Assembly (NCBI RefSeq): GCF_000346465.2
Contig: NC_034009.1
Coordinates: 45,848,240-45,912,239 of the forward strand
From: Prunus persica
Taxonomy: Eukaryota > Streptophyta > Magnoliopsida > Rosales > Rosaceae
DNA: 64,000 nt
Direction of reading: 5' to 3'
Part shown: in pieces, positions 1 through 12,488 of the stretch
Numbering within the stretch: position 1 is the first letter of the stretch
Layout of the letters: every line of letters begins with the position of its first letter
Program-made: the position numbers and the translations under genes
Notes under the pieces: generated by a model
The model's input: the letters and a program-made list of their open reading frames with translations, nothing else
Databases searched by the model: none
Told to the model about the DNA's origin: nothing

Positions 1-546
1 CTTCCTTTTTGTTTGCCCCCTCGTTGAGGCAAACTTTCTTTTTTGTTTAGAAGAGCTCGGCTTCTTTTGTTGTTTAGGCCTCGTGTGTGTGCTTGGACGT
101 CCTCTTTAAGTGCATTAGTATTTGCCCTTTTTTCAATTGCCACAATCTTGGAAGGCCCTTTTTTTTTAGGCCCATGAGCGAAAACATATATGTCCAAACA
201 CTCTCCTCCTCCTCCCCCCACCCACCCCACTCCTGCTGCACTAGCAGCCACCCATTTTGTTAATGTCATTTATTTATTTATTTTTGAGTTAATTTAACTT
301 ATAAGGCTACCACCTCCACAGCATATGTAACGTGTCAACCTCCAACACAGGTGTACACACATAGATCTAATCTAAGCAAACCCATGCACGGTCAAAATGG
401 GCAACTCTGTATTAAAGAACAATGGGACCCGTTGTGTTAAATTAGTGGCGCTTTCGTAGTTCCAGTGCATAATCATGGGCAGTTTCCAAATGCGGTGTCC
501 ATAAAAGGAAACCATTCAGAGCAGAAGAAGAAGAAGAAGAAGAAAA
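1..546. other. Intergenic, upstream of the first gene
   Basis: No convincing coding sequence. A TATA-like ATAAAAG at about 502-508 and a GAA-rich stretch (about 521-546) lie directly before the ATG of the small secreted-protein gene and may belong to its promoter and 5' leader. The antisense reading frame at 442-678 runs over that gene's first exon and looks like a shadow. Confidence 0.4.
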
Positions 547-877
547 ATGTCGACGGTGAAGAAGATGGCAGTTGCTCTGTTGGTTCTGTGTGCGGTGTTT
601 TCTTGTATGGAGAAGGTGGTAGATTCTGCTGATGCTGGAGTTGACTGCTATGATGCTTGCAACACTGGCTGTGTTCAAAGCAACAGTATGTAATTTCTAA
701 TTTCTAATTTATAAACAATTCCTAGCATATTCATAGATTTGTTTGTTGATATCACTGACCGGAAGCGGAACTCGAACTTGGATGCCAGCGTATAGACTCA
801 CTGTCTTGACCAACTGGTCTAATTCACATATGTTATACTGAGTAGAGTGGATTCGAATTTTGAACATCTTGAATGTT

Positions 878-937
<60 letters not shown>

Positions 938-1318
938 CTAGATTGTTTTTCATGATAGATTTATCATTTAATTTAGGGAATTTAGATTGAAGGGAAAACA
1001 TAATGTTTTGGTTCATTTGTATTTGTATTTGTATTTGTATGTAATGTAGTGATTGATTTGTTTTGTTATTTATGTAAATATGCAGCGAGACTTTATCAAC
1101 GCTGTGATCGCAAGTGCCAGATTAAGTGCGGTCCAGGTAAACCCCAAGTCTTCCATCGACCTTATCACATTGGAACTTTAAGGCTTCTTTTGCCCAAGTG
1201 CCAGATTCAGTGCTTTATTATTTTATTGTGAAATTTTTTTCGTTTGGTATGAACAGAAAGCCTAATTCTGTGTTTTATTGTATGTACAGATTCTGAAGTT
1301 GAGGGAAACCTACAGTAA
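547..1318 (+). CDS. Small secreted cysteine-rich protein, Ole e 6-like
   Basis: Three exons by consensus splice sites: 547-685, 1086-1136 and 1290-1318, giving 72 residues. Residues 1 to about 28 form a hydrophobic signal peptide (core AVALLVLCAVFSC), so the product should be secreted. The mature part has two C-x3-C-x3-C triplets, C34/C38/C42 and C53/C57/C61. That spacing is the one I know from olive pollen allergen Ole e 6 and related plant proteins, where six cysteines form three disulfides. The function of that family is not established. Length and cysteine pattern fit; overall sequence similarity was not computed. The exons are too short to stand out as open frames. Intron 1 contains a (GA)n microsatellite. 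Intron 2 contains a short near-copy of the end of exon 2. Confidence 0.75.
884..933. repeat. (GA)n microsatellite in intron 1
   Basis: About 25 uninterrupted GA units, well away from the splice sites of the Ole e 6-like gene. Likely to be length-polymorphic. Confidence 0.9.
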
Positions 1319-3600
1319 AAGCCAAAGAAAATTGGGGAGCACATCAGAAAGATAATAGAAAACAATATGTAATTTATGTAGCTTTTTCTCTTCCTTTTTT
1401 TTAAAAAATAAAATAAAATAATGGAAGTGACTTATGCACTAAAAGAAAGTATGTCATTTATAGTAGTTATGAACTTCATCCATTTGGGCTTGCCCAATTC
1501 GAGCATCTCCAATAGTTAGTTAGTATTTTTTCATTTAATATTCGTATTATATATATATATATATTTTTTAATAATACTTTTTATTTTTCATCTATGTCTT
1601 AAAGATTCAATAAAATATATAATTTTTTAAAAAGAAAATATACAATACACACGTACATTTGTTTTTCACCTTTAATACACTTTTTTTTACAAAATTTTGA
1701 ATAATACAAATAAAATTCACTTATTTTTTATATATTATTGATTAAAAATAATATATATTAAAAATTTTAAACAAATTATATTAGAATATTATATAGTGAC
1801 CGAACTTTTTAATTGTATTTTGCTAAAATTTTACTAAATAAAATATATATATATATATTTTATTCGTACTTTTCTTGTTTTGTATTTTACTAGCTAGCAA
1901 ACTAAACTCTTTAAATTAAAGTTTGTTGATCTATATGACAATTTGAAATGTTTATTTGCTATTGTAATAATTTAGGTCACAACTTACTAGCTAATTCAAT
2001 TAATGTATAAAAAAGAATGAAAAATATAAAAACATGTGAAGAATGCCTATATATTTATGACCTAAAAAATAAAAGTGTATGTTTTTAACATTTTCAATGT
2101 AAGTTTTGTGTTTGTAAAGTAAAATTAAATGTTTTGAAGAGTCAAAATTAACTTACCACTAATGAAGAATACGAATTCTCACATCAAAAGCTTGACGGAT
2201 AAAATACAATATATAATAAATGGTAAAGTTCACATATATCAGATCATGTAGGTTGGGAGTTTGTTTCTCTAAAATCTTTGCATTAGAGTTGGATAATTGA
2301 CTATACTTGATTGAAGATGAATCAAACAAACACCAAATTTGAAACCCTGAATTGAAAAAAATAACAAAAAAACTACCAATGTGGAATTGGTGCATTTGTG
2401 GCGTATTAAAGAATGGTATATGTGATGGGGAATCTTGAAGAATATGAAGTTTCACATCAGAAAGTTGACAAATAAAATAAATACACATAATGAATTGTTC
2501 CAATACTAATAGAATCAATACCTTTTATATAAAATCTCATACATGTCGAACTATGTATGTAATTAAATTTGAGACAATATTAATATTGTTAGTAGTGGAA
2601 TGAGAGTTCATCTCTTTGAAATCTTTATATCTTCCTACAACAAAAAGACAACTCATAATGCATTGCCTTCTCCTTCAACTTTTCTTCATTTGAAGAGAGT
2701 ATGGGTTTGCAATTAGAATGTGAACATTAAACCATGAGGTGGAGAGAAAAACTTTCACCATCAAACATGGGCCGAAAAAGAAAATGTTGTTCGGTTACAG
2801 TGTATTAGAAAAATAATGGAAAATATCGTACCACAATATAGATTTTGACTTTTTTTTTTTCCAATCCTAGTTTGTTTCATTTGCTTTGACATTTTTTTCT
2901 AAAAAAAACTTTTTCAGTAGGCCCATGCAAAAAAAGAAAAAGAAAAAAAAAGCACAAGCAACGCGACAAGACACAAAGGTAGTAGGCTTGGATTGATAGT
3001 TAGTTAAACAAATTTTATTTTACATTCTCATACAAGCCAAATCAAACATGATTAAAAAAAAAATTGATATTTCCTAATTACTTTTTCAATAATACCGAAC
3101 ATCATAATTTTTTTTAATTTTCCATATATTAAAAAAAAAACATGAAAAATTATTTTCTATCCAATCCTTCAGCGTACTAAACGGGCCTTAATTTTAGATT
3201 TGGAAAGAAAGAATGAAGATAAGGTCGCATGGGAGAATCTACTGAATATAGTTGGAAGCTAAGATGATGATGAATACAGAAGAACAAAACCAAACCCTTG
3301 CAGAACCTGTTCCCCTCGTCAGTCGTCAGTCAGTTTTGCAATAAAAGAAAAGGTCAAACACCCATTTGGTCATCATCTTCTGTGAGTGGGAATATAAAAT
3401 TCCACACCAAACGTATACAGATTAGTACTAGTGAAAACTCCAGTAAGTATTCATTCAAAATAAAATAGACAGTAAAAGAAAAAAAGAAAAAGGAAAAGAA
3501 AAAAACCCAAAGACTAAACTCTGGAGGACATGTCTCCCTTTTCTTCTTCTGGTTCGTGAACTCAATTTAATGTGGGCTTGGAGTCCGTATATATGAAAGA
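1319..3600. other. AT-rich intergenic region
   Basis: No gene recognised. It contains the repeat described at 1500-1890 and two related copies of a phrase around CACATCA..TTGAC at about 2178-2215 and 2453-2490. The second half (about 3500-3620) is purine-rich and probably belongs to the upstream region of the Tubby-like gene. Confidence 0.4.
1500..1890. repeat. Diverged AT-rich companion module of the hairpin repeat family
   Basis: Contains, in order, pieces also seen near 35.93-36.33, 37.70-38.19 and 59.75-59.95 kb. Examples are AATACACACGTACATTTG, ACAAAATTTTGAATAATAC, and TATATAGTGACCGAAC followed by a TTGTAxxTTGC phrase. In those other places it lies next to GTATAGCCG hairpins. Here the hairpin core is absent. 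I read it as an old, partial copy of one dispersed repeat family. Confidence 0.55.
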
Positions 3601-4068
3601 GAGAGAGAGACAGAGAGAGCCCAAAAGGTGGAAAGAGTGATGATGATAATGAAGAAGGTTGGTTCTCTACTTTTCTGACCTGACCTCCTTTTTCTTCTTC
3701 TGCTCTGCTTGATCTCTTTTTATTTTGCGAACCCCAAAAAAAGAAGAAGAAAAAAAACCAGAAATGATTGTTTGATTGTTGGTTAAGTTTGTCTTTGCTC
3801 AGCTGATGTTTGAGGTGCAGATCTATTATTTGTTTGGTTTTGTTGTTATTATAACAAGCTTTGTAAAGATTTTCCGAGCAATTTTTAGTTTTCCCACCTG
3901 GGTTTTCTTGAGAAAATGCCCAGGAAAGTCGAGGGTTTAAGTTAGCTGCTCAAGTCTTAAGCTTTTTTAACATTAAGATGTTCTTGTTCTTTGCAGATCT
4001 TTGAATTGTTGTGATTAAGCCGTGGAGAAGTTTAAGCTCTGGGATAATTTGGGCTTTTTGGTTAACAG

Positions 4069-4724
4069 GTAAGTCCCAAGCTTTTGGTTTTGGTGGATGC
4101 GCAAGTTCACCTTTTTTTACCTCACCATTTGCTAAAATGAGTTCAACAAATTTGGAAAGAAGATAGCATGACAAAAATAAAAATAATAAATTATTTATGA
4201 ACGTCAGGTCTAAATTTTGAGACTGCCCTTGTTATACTCTCTCTATCATCATGCATCAATGATCTGTTATTTTTACTTGAGGATTTGTGTATAAGTTGCT
4301 ATAAAAATACGTTGTCCTAAATATGATTTTTCTTCTTATGAAATATGGGTTCTTTTACTTTGTATTTCTTTCTCCTTGGAAAACTAGGGATTGGATTTCC
4401 AGTGGATGAAGTTAACCAATACTTCTGACACCAGTATGCCTTCTTAATCTGTTCTATATGCAGTTAGATTATCCTTTTTATGGTCTATATTGATGGATGC
4501 CATGGACATTCTTTGCTTATATGGCGTATAGATTGTAACTAGCCTTTTTCATTTCAAAAATGGTTTTAAAGTTTGGTTCTTTAGGTTACTTTGTCATATG
4601 AATCTGCCTTTTCTACTTTTTTTCAATTTTTTGTTGCCTTTCCTATATCATTTTATATCTTGTTCTCCATTAAGTATTTTGTTTGGTGGCAATTGACATA
4701 GTGTCACTTTTTGTTTGTGGCCAG
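4069..4724 (+). other. Probable 5' UTR intron of the Tubby-like gene
   Basis: A strong donor (AACAG|GTAAGT at 4069) and a plausible acceptor (TTTGTGGCCAG, ending 4724) bracket T-rich, intron-like sequence just upstream of the Tubby-like start codon. Inferred from sequence only. Confidence 0.5.
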
Positions 4725-4805
4725 CCGTTTGCACAAGCTAAGTGGAAATCAGAAGATTTTAAAGAAGATAACACAATTTTTTGGGTACTCTTTTCCACCA
4801 CAAGA

Positions 4806-7800
4806 ATGTCATTCCGTAGTATAGTTCGTGATGTTAGGGATGGCTTTGGAAGCTTGTCCAGACGGGGTTTTGAAGTCAGGCTGATGGGCCATCATAGAGG
4901 AAAATCTCATGGATCATTAAATGATTTACATGACCAGCCTCTCATTGTTCAGAACAGTCGTTGGGCTAGCCTTCCCCCAGAACTATTGTATGATGTAATT
5001 AGGAGGCTGGAGGAGAGTGAGAGCACGTGGCCTTCTCGAAGGCATGTTGTTGCATGCGCCTCAGTTTGTCGTTCTTGGAGGACCATGTGCAAAGAAATTG
5101 TTAAGAGTCCTGAGATCTGTGGGAAGCTCACTTTTCCTGTGTCGCTGAAGCAGGTTGAATCCTTTACTCCATTTAATCTGATGTACATCTTGAATTTGTG
5201 CCGATATGTTTTTTCTTTCCCAAGTTTGTATTGAAATCAAAGTTACTAAGATTCTGTATATGTTGCATTTTGTGGGAGATAATAATTTTTATTAAAGCAA
5301 TTGGACATCCGATGATGTTGGGAAAAGCACTTAAATTTTCTTTTTTGTTTGGTTTTTCAGCCTGGTCCACGAGATGGACTCGTTCAATGCTTCATTAAAA
5401 GGGATAAATCTAATCTAACATACCACCTGTTTCTGTGTCTTAGCCCTGGTAAGCATCTTTTCTAACCATTTGATTTTATTTGATTTATTGCTGGCTCTAG
5501 TAGCCTGTCGACCCATTTATCCATCGATCAAATATTTCTAAATGTGAGTTAGCATATATTTATCAATTAATAGTCTCATTTTTCAGCGCCCCAAATAATC
5601 TCACTTTTAATGCTTGTCAATCATTGATTTCCATTCATATGCTGGTGTGTATCAGGTTAAAATGCATCATCTTCTATATATATGAATGTTTACCGATTTT
5701 TGATTTCAAGTAGTCTGGTTATGAAATGTAGGAGTCCTTAATTTATTCAGGTTGACTTGGAAAAGGGCTGAATATCTATTTTAGGTAGATATCTTTGATT
5801 TGAATGATGATCTGATCAAACATGGTCAACCGTAAGGAGAAACTTTGTGTGCATGTCATGTATTGATTGAGATAGCCTCTAACCTCTAATGGAGGATGGA
5901 TCCAATTAAATAGGTGTATGGTGAACATGAATATGGAATATTTCATTCATGAAGAGTCCTGGCATTTCGGATAAACCTAAATAGTGAGAATGAATGTTCA
6001 TTTTGATCACACCTCTTCTCAAAGCCTAAATAAATCCCCATTCACTTCCTCAGTTTTCAATTGATTATTTCACCAGTTAATCATCAAAGTTTGAAAGAGA
6101 ACCTCGCTTTGATTGAGAAAAAATAGTTAAAAATACATAAACCCTCTCAAGAGAATCCAAGAGAGCGTTTCGTATACAAACTTTTATAAGATTATTCGTT
6201 GAAATCCCATTATTTTGCAGTGGAAGATTTTGCCTGCTGCCTGTCGACATAGGTTTAAATGCTGGACCATTTATACTTTTTTTACTCTAAATATCTTGCA
6301 TACTTACTTTATTTTAATTGCCTATTTTAATCACACAAGGGAGACTCAGAGGGGAAAGTTTGTTCCAGTGAATACCAAATTATTTATTAACTCGTATTAG
6401 GCGCTGTCTTTCCCAACTGACTTTTGGGTAGTAAAGTAAATCATAGCTAGACTTGGCAGCTGATATTGATGCTGAACATGGGAAGCTCTGCAACTTTATG
6501 GTCCAACACTCAAGTTTCTGTAGTCCTTTAGAATTTCAATTAAGTTGTCTTTAATGTTATCATTAGCAAAAATTTCATGTTTCTATCCTTTTTCCTTGTG
6601 TTAAGTATCGTAATTTATGTCACAACTTCATCAGACTGAAGAAGCTAATATGCCTTAATGTAAAGTAGGGTAGGTTATGTAATGTGTGGTGTGATAAAAA
6701 TAACTAATTAATTTGTCAGCCTGCAAGGTTTTAATGGTGTTGTGAAAATGTGAGTTGCTAATACATTTTTCCTAATAGGTTCTTTTATTTCATTTTAACA
6801 TACTATTAGTGAACACGGGGGTGTCAAAGTGGGTAACTTCTAGACCAGGGATAAAGTTGGACGCATGCCTTGGTGAATTTACAATGCATCTCAATACATC
6901 TTTTGGTCTTTCCTAGCATGCATAATAACAATAGGTAGTTAAACAAAAATAACTACCTTTTAAACTGCATGATAGTCCTTGAAAGTCTGCAAGATTAATA
7001 GATATGTTAACTATCAGCATACACATCTACCATTTTCATGTCAGACATGTTGGTTTTCTGTTAGAAATGTCCTAGAAATCATGAGTCATGTTCTGTCAAC
7101 CTTTTTCATAGATGTGTTTCCAAGATTTTTAAATTATGTTTACCATTTTGAATAATGGATTGTTATGCTGTCCTGATCAAGACCAGCCCATCTATAGTCC
7201 CCATGTTTCTCTGAACTTTACCTATGGCTTCCAAGTTAATTTTGTGTTTTATTTTGTCACTCCAATTTGGCAGCTTTGCTAGTGGAGAATGGGAAATTCC
7301 TTCTTTCTGCAAAGAGGACTCGACGAACTACTTGTACAGAATATGTCATTTCTATGGATGCTGACAACATTTCAAGATCAAGCAACGCTTACATTGGAAA
7401 GTTAAGGTAATTAAGAACATGATTTAAAAAGACTGAAAATGTATTTTTTTGTTGTTGGTCCCTTCACAAGAATACACAATCAAAGTAACACATTGTTTTC
7501 GCATTTCTCAAACGAACAGTTGGTTTAATATCTATTGATTCTAATCCTGTTTTTGGTTAGTTTGTTATTTCTTATAAATTATAACATAAATTTCTTAAAA
7601 GAGCTCTCATTAATGTAATTTTCTTGGCATGCGTCCAAACAATTAATGTAAAGCACGAATAGATGTGTCTTCTATTGTGTAGTACTAATAGGGATGGGTA
7701 TGACAGGATAGACTTACAAGAATAGTTGATCTTGTAATGTTTAATCATTTATTTGTTTTACTGGCAGCTATAAGTTGGCTTGTATAACCTGTTAGAAATT

Positions 7801-8542
7801 TTGTTTTGAAGCATCCAACTTTGTTTCTTTTCCCAGGTCAAACTTTCTTGGCACAAAATTCATTGTATATGATACGCAGCCTGCATACACTTCTGAACAT
7901 ATTCCCCCACCAGGGCGGACAAGCCGTAGATTTAATTCCAAAAAAGTCTCCCCAAAAGTCCCGACTGGCAGCTATAATATTGCTCAGATAACATATGAGC
8001 TAAATGTGTTAGGCACTCGTGGCCCTAGAAGGATGCATTGCATCATGCATTCTATCCCGGTCTCATCTCTTGATGCAGGAGGTTCTGTCCCTGGCCAACC
8101 GGAACTCCTTACCCGCTCCCTGGAAGACTCCTTCCGAAGTGTATCTTTCTCCAAGTCTCTTGACCACTCAGTTGAATTCAGTAGTGCACGATTTTCTGAA
8201 ATTGTTGGACCCCGAGATGATGAGGATGGCAAGACAAGACCCTTGGTTTTGAAAAACAAGCCTCCACGATGGCATGAACAACTACAGTGTTGGTGTCTGA
8301 ACTTCCGAGGTCGGGTAACTGTTGCTTCTGTTAAGAACTTTCAGTTGATTGCTGCCACTCAGCCTGCTGCTGGTGCACCTACTCCATCTCAGCCAACGCC
8401 TCCCGAGCTTGATAAGATAATCTTGCAGTTTGGCAAGGTTGGTAAAGATATGTTCACAATGGATTATCGTTATCCTCTATCTGCATTTCAGGCTTTTGCC
8501 ATCTGCTTGAGCAGCTTTGACACCAAATTGGCTTGTGAATAG
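4806..8542 (+). CDS. Tubby-like F-box protein (TLP3/TLP5 type)
   Basis: Four coding exons: 4806-5153, 5361-5448, 7274-7406 and 7837-8542. They join in frame to 424 residues, the usual size of plant TLPs. Residues 1-55 are the conserved N-terminus ([20 protein letters not shown]). About 56-112 is the F-box ([18 protein letters not shown]), which would bind a SKP1-like protein in an SCF ubiquitin ligase. From about 117 to the end is the Tubby domain, with [20 protein letters not shown] and the signature end FDTKLACE. Plant TLPs are tethered to plasma-membrane phosphoinositides; K188 and R190 lie where the AtTLP3 lipid-binding basic pair is expected. ATG 4806 was chosen because the family starts MSF. 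The open frame extends upstream, but that part looks like 5' UTR. Intron 2 is 1.8 kb. Confidence 0.95.
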
Positions 8543-9176
8543 AAAAGAGTAAATAGACGGTTTGGTAAGCAGAAAAGACCATTGACAATCATTCATTCTC
8601 TTTCTCACCTTTTCTTTTCCTCTTCTGATATGAATTTATATTTCTTGTAACTTTATGGTAGGAAATTGTTTGTTAAATTTGTTCTGAACTCAGTTTCTAC
8701 CCTGATAACAGGGTTTAACAGCATTTTAATATCAGAGCTTATTGTTACCCTGATTCTCTGTTCATGATTTGTAATGCCCCCCTGGTGTTAATTCGTATTG
8801 CATGGCTACTGAACGTTCGGTTATACTTTGATTTCCACAAACCAATTCCTTGTTTTTCGGGTGTTTGGAGGGGTTGGCCTTGACTCGCGCAGTATTTTCT
8901 GGTGGTGCTGGATGGTCGTCACCCATTTGATGCTGGTGGATGTCACAATCGTGTTGTTGGCAGACATGGTGGTGATGGGAAAGTCTTGTCTTAATTGGAC
9001 TCTTGCAATGCCAATTCCTTTCTGAATTTATCAAACAAGTCAATTTTAACAGCTCTGTTTTTGGCATATGATTTGGGCGACCTCTTCCCCTTCTGATAAG
9101 TTAGTTGCTGCTTCAGCTTTCACTCGAATTTTCACTTTCCTTTTCGAATTCACATCAAACAAATGGCATAAAATGA
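8543..9176. other. 3' flank of the Tubby-like gene
   Basis: Probably 3' UTR and intergenic sequence. The open frames on either strand here do not resemble any protein I recognise. Confidence 0.35.
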
Positions 9177-9569
9177 ATTATTTACATTTACACCCATGAG
9201 GTTTTCGGTTTTTTCTTAGAACTCCTTGAGGTTATGAAAATTACACGAACAAATTTTGAGGTTTTAAATTGTTTTCATTAAATTCTTTTTCATTAATTTT
9301 TTATTTAAAGATTGATGATTTTATACAAAAAAAAATTCTCCAAATGACAAAGTTGGCCTTCGAAATTAGATTGCATATACTCACAGGTTACCTTTGTCAT
9401 TTGCATATGTTTTTATTTCAATGGAATCATCAATTTTTGGATAAACAACCAACGAAAAGGGATTTTGTGAAAACAAACTAAAACCTCAAGGGATGTTTGT
9501 GTAATTTTTGAGACATGAATGGGTTTTGTAAAAACACAAGAAACCACATGGAGTGTTAGTGTAAATAAC
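9177..9569. mobile_element. Foldback MITE, complete copy
   Basis: The first about 130 bp (TTATTTACATTTACACCCAT..) match the reverse complement of the last about 130 bp (..GTGTTAGTGTAAATAA) with scattered differences. The middle includes a second inverted pair (GATGATTTTATAC / ATCATCAATTTTTG). Shorter copies sharing the left arm lie at 18905-19225 and 32335-32657. No transposase. The length and long arms suggest a non-autonomous DNA transposon. I could not fix a target-site duplication. Confidence 0.7.
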
Positions 9570-12150
9570 TCTCTCAAATCCTAACTATTATTAGCATTAT
9601 ATTGGGGAATTGAAGAACAAGATTTATATCAAACTGGATTTTACAAATAATTTAATTCTAACAATTAGTATCCCTTAAAGATGGGTTTTGATGAATAACG
9701 TGTATTGGTTTAGATTCCGTTTGGGATTGCTTGTTTTCGTCAAAAACCTGCTTCACTTTAAAGTTAAGTAGTTTAAGGTGTTTGGTAAAAATAAAATATT
9801 TAAATTATTTTAAAAGCAGTGACATTTTGACAGTAGCTTTTAAAAGTAAATTCTGAGTTGCTTTTCAAAGCTACTTTCAAAAGAAGCAGAGATAATCTTT
9901 AATGAATTTTTTAAATTCCCAAAATACCGCCACAACTAGCTAGCTAGCTCAACTAAGAAATGGTTTTGGTCAAATAAAAAATTTCTTAGTCAACACCTTT
10001 TCTGGATCAATCCCACCTTTAAAAATGTTATAGCTTCAATTGTGTGTGTGATGTATGCCTTAAGTGTTGTCTATCTAAAGTCGGACTAAATTTATCTGAC
10101 AAGTTTTCTGACTGGAATGCCAATAGTGACGGAAGTATTCCTTGCCCTCCAAAGGAGTATGGTGGCTATGGTTATTTCGTCTTTGAATTTAAGCTGCATC
10201 TTTAGGATTTGCAAAACTAGTCAAAAATGCAGAGGAGATGGTCAGTGGTTGTAGGGTTAATGATGCTGTCAGTGTAGAGAATTTTGGGCATAATGATGTT
10301 GTGATCTGAAGATCTTAAATCTGATGGAATTGACATTTTAAAAGGCATTGGCTCAGGGGCAGGGGTGAGCCCATCATTGTTAAGCAGGTGTTTGATAGCT
10401 CATCAACTTCAAGCTGGGATCCAATGGTTATATGGAGAGGGATTCGGGAGACAGTAGATGAGGAAGGATGAGAACAAAATAGTTGAAGGCCATAGATTGC
10501 TTTGATTGCGGGCTGGTTTGGGATGAATTGTTTTTTTTCTCTTTTTCTTAGTTGCGGGCTGGGGTGGAGGGTGCGGGGCACTGGGGTTCTGGGTTCGTGG
10601 GGTTTGTGGTTGCAGGTTGGGGTGGAGGGTAGGTATGGGATGAGTTTAGAGGTTGGAGCTTCTTGGTGGTGATCATTGGGGAATAAATTTTTTTTTTTAA
10701 TGTTTATTAATTAAAAATTAAAAAAATTAGAAAATGTGAGACCCACAATGCAAAGTAAGCAACTAATAGAAAGATTTGATGGAAATTCTAATGGTAGAAT
10801 CACATTGTAACAAATTTAAAAAATCAGGGTATGTGATTATAAAAATTAAAAAAATAGGGACTAATATTATAAAAATTAAAAAAATTAACCTTTTTTTTTA
10901 TGCTATCTATTGTATTTTCTTAAGATGCTTATATTGTTTTGAATAAAGCAAATTTTTCAACAATAAAAAACAGCAACACAATCATAAATTGGTCCCTTTT
11001 ATCTCACATTAGAGAAAGGCTCTCACTGCGCATAGTTATAACAATATTTAATATTTTGTTTAATAAAGAAAAATCATTGTATTGGTTAGATTTCATGGTA
11101 GGCCGGTTGTTGAGGGGATCATATTTCCTTCATTTTAATATTTCTGACAAAGAATATCAAATAATTTCCATGCACAACATGATATCATTGTCTTACACCA
11201 GTTTTTCCTGTTAGAATTGATCTCCAACCTCTGTATAATTTGGGCAAAACTAATAAAGAATTTGGCTAAAAAGTGCATTTTTTTGGTAGAAACAATTATA
11301 TTTTTGAGCATCCCCTCAGCCCGACTGTTGGCGCGAGAGGAGATTTAACCTGACTTTGGCTACTGGGAGGCTTTGATTTAATGCAACTGTTGGAGTCTTT
11401 GGTTATTCTTGTGAGTTTTTAATCTCAATCGTTGAAAGTTCTCAACTCGGCCTCTGGAGTAAAATGGAGGAATTCTTAGAGCTAAGCTATTCTCTTGATT
11501 TTTCCTATCCAAGTTGATTGAAAGACAAGAATGTATTATTTGGTTCATGCAATATGGCCGATACATGTCCAAAATTTGCTAGTTTATGAACTGCCAGCCA
11601 AATTGCATCAATCTGATGAGCAACTTATGATGCTCAAATAAAGTTGACTCCTTCATGAATAACGTATTCAAATGTGGGAGCACTTGGACCGGTGACGTCG
11701 TAGCCTTCTCATATTGTCACAAATTAAAGCATGTTCGAAGAAAGTGTTGGTGACGGTCAATCAAATTGAATAAGTCCGATTGGAACTTCCATTGCTCCGA
11801 TGAAGTTGCCTCCTCCATGAGAGTTTTTCCAGCAGATGTGTACGCAGAATGCCATATCTAAATTTGAGAGAATTTGGACTGGCCTAACCTTCTCAGACTA
11901 TAGGATATGTCTTTACACCCCATAGATGCACTGCCCATTTGAATTTCATCCACAATATGTGCAAAAGCTCCATGCTTGTGTGAGAGTTGAATTGAATAGA
12001 TAACCACTTTAAAGCTGGAGAATCAACAGATTCATCTGTCAACTCTGGAGTTGACTAAACTAATATATATATATATATATATATATAACTAATACATGTA
12101 TATATATATATAGAATATTTAAATTAAAATTATAAATAAAGTAATAACCT
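9570..12150. other. Intergenic, degenerate repeats, no gene recognised
   Basis: About 9708-9930 begins TTCCGTTTGGGATTGCTT and resembles one end of a hAT-type MITE; its mate was not found. About 10551-10640 is G-rich and has a repeated GGGGTGGAGGGT phrase. 11.3-12.05 kb has moderate GC but only short frames with no family I recognise. An (AT)n tract lies at 12061-12087. Confidence 0.35.
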
Positions 12151-12154
12151 CAGT

Positions 12155-12488
12155 TCAATACTTGTGTCTTTCTTCTTTTTTTTTTTTAATTGGACATTGT
12201 GCTCGTCTCTTCCCTCTCTTTTCATGCCTCTTTCCCCTAAGCTTCCTTGCATTTTCCTGACCTTCAATCTTAGCCGTCCAGTAGATCGTGTTGCCAAAAA
12301 AACATATTATCTTTTCACTGTTCTCCCCACGTGGGAACTTTTGCTTTTGTCGACTGAGACGTTCGAGGAACCTTGACTATGCGTATTTCTAATTTATACG
12401 TCTGCGCGGTAACACACAAACCACTGCCCAGAAAAATTAATTAATTACGAAATAACTTCTTCTGCTCAAATCGAACCAGTATCAATTA
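12155..12488 (+). promoter_or_regulatory. TNL1 promoter and leader, copy 1 of 3
   Basis: This block is closely repeated upstream of TNL2 (19228-19500 plus 19841-19921) and again without a gene at 32660-32957. Conservation starts near ACTTGTGT and runs through a T-tract, ATTGTGCTCGTCTCTTCC and CGTCCAGTAGATCGTG to the start codon. A W-box core TTGACT at 12373-12378 is kept in all three copies, which would suit WRKY control of a resistance gene. The block lacks the truncated MITE that precedes the other two copies, so the duplication breakpoint lies near 12155. Confidence 0.6.

Noticed and set aside
442..678. 78-codon minus-strand open frame
   Set aside because: Antisense to exon 1 of the Ole e 6-like gene and built mostly of a serine run from the GAA tract.
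2159..2518. 119-codon minus-strand open frame
   Set aside because: AT-rich, low complexity, no family resemblance; overlaps repeated non-coding phrases.
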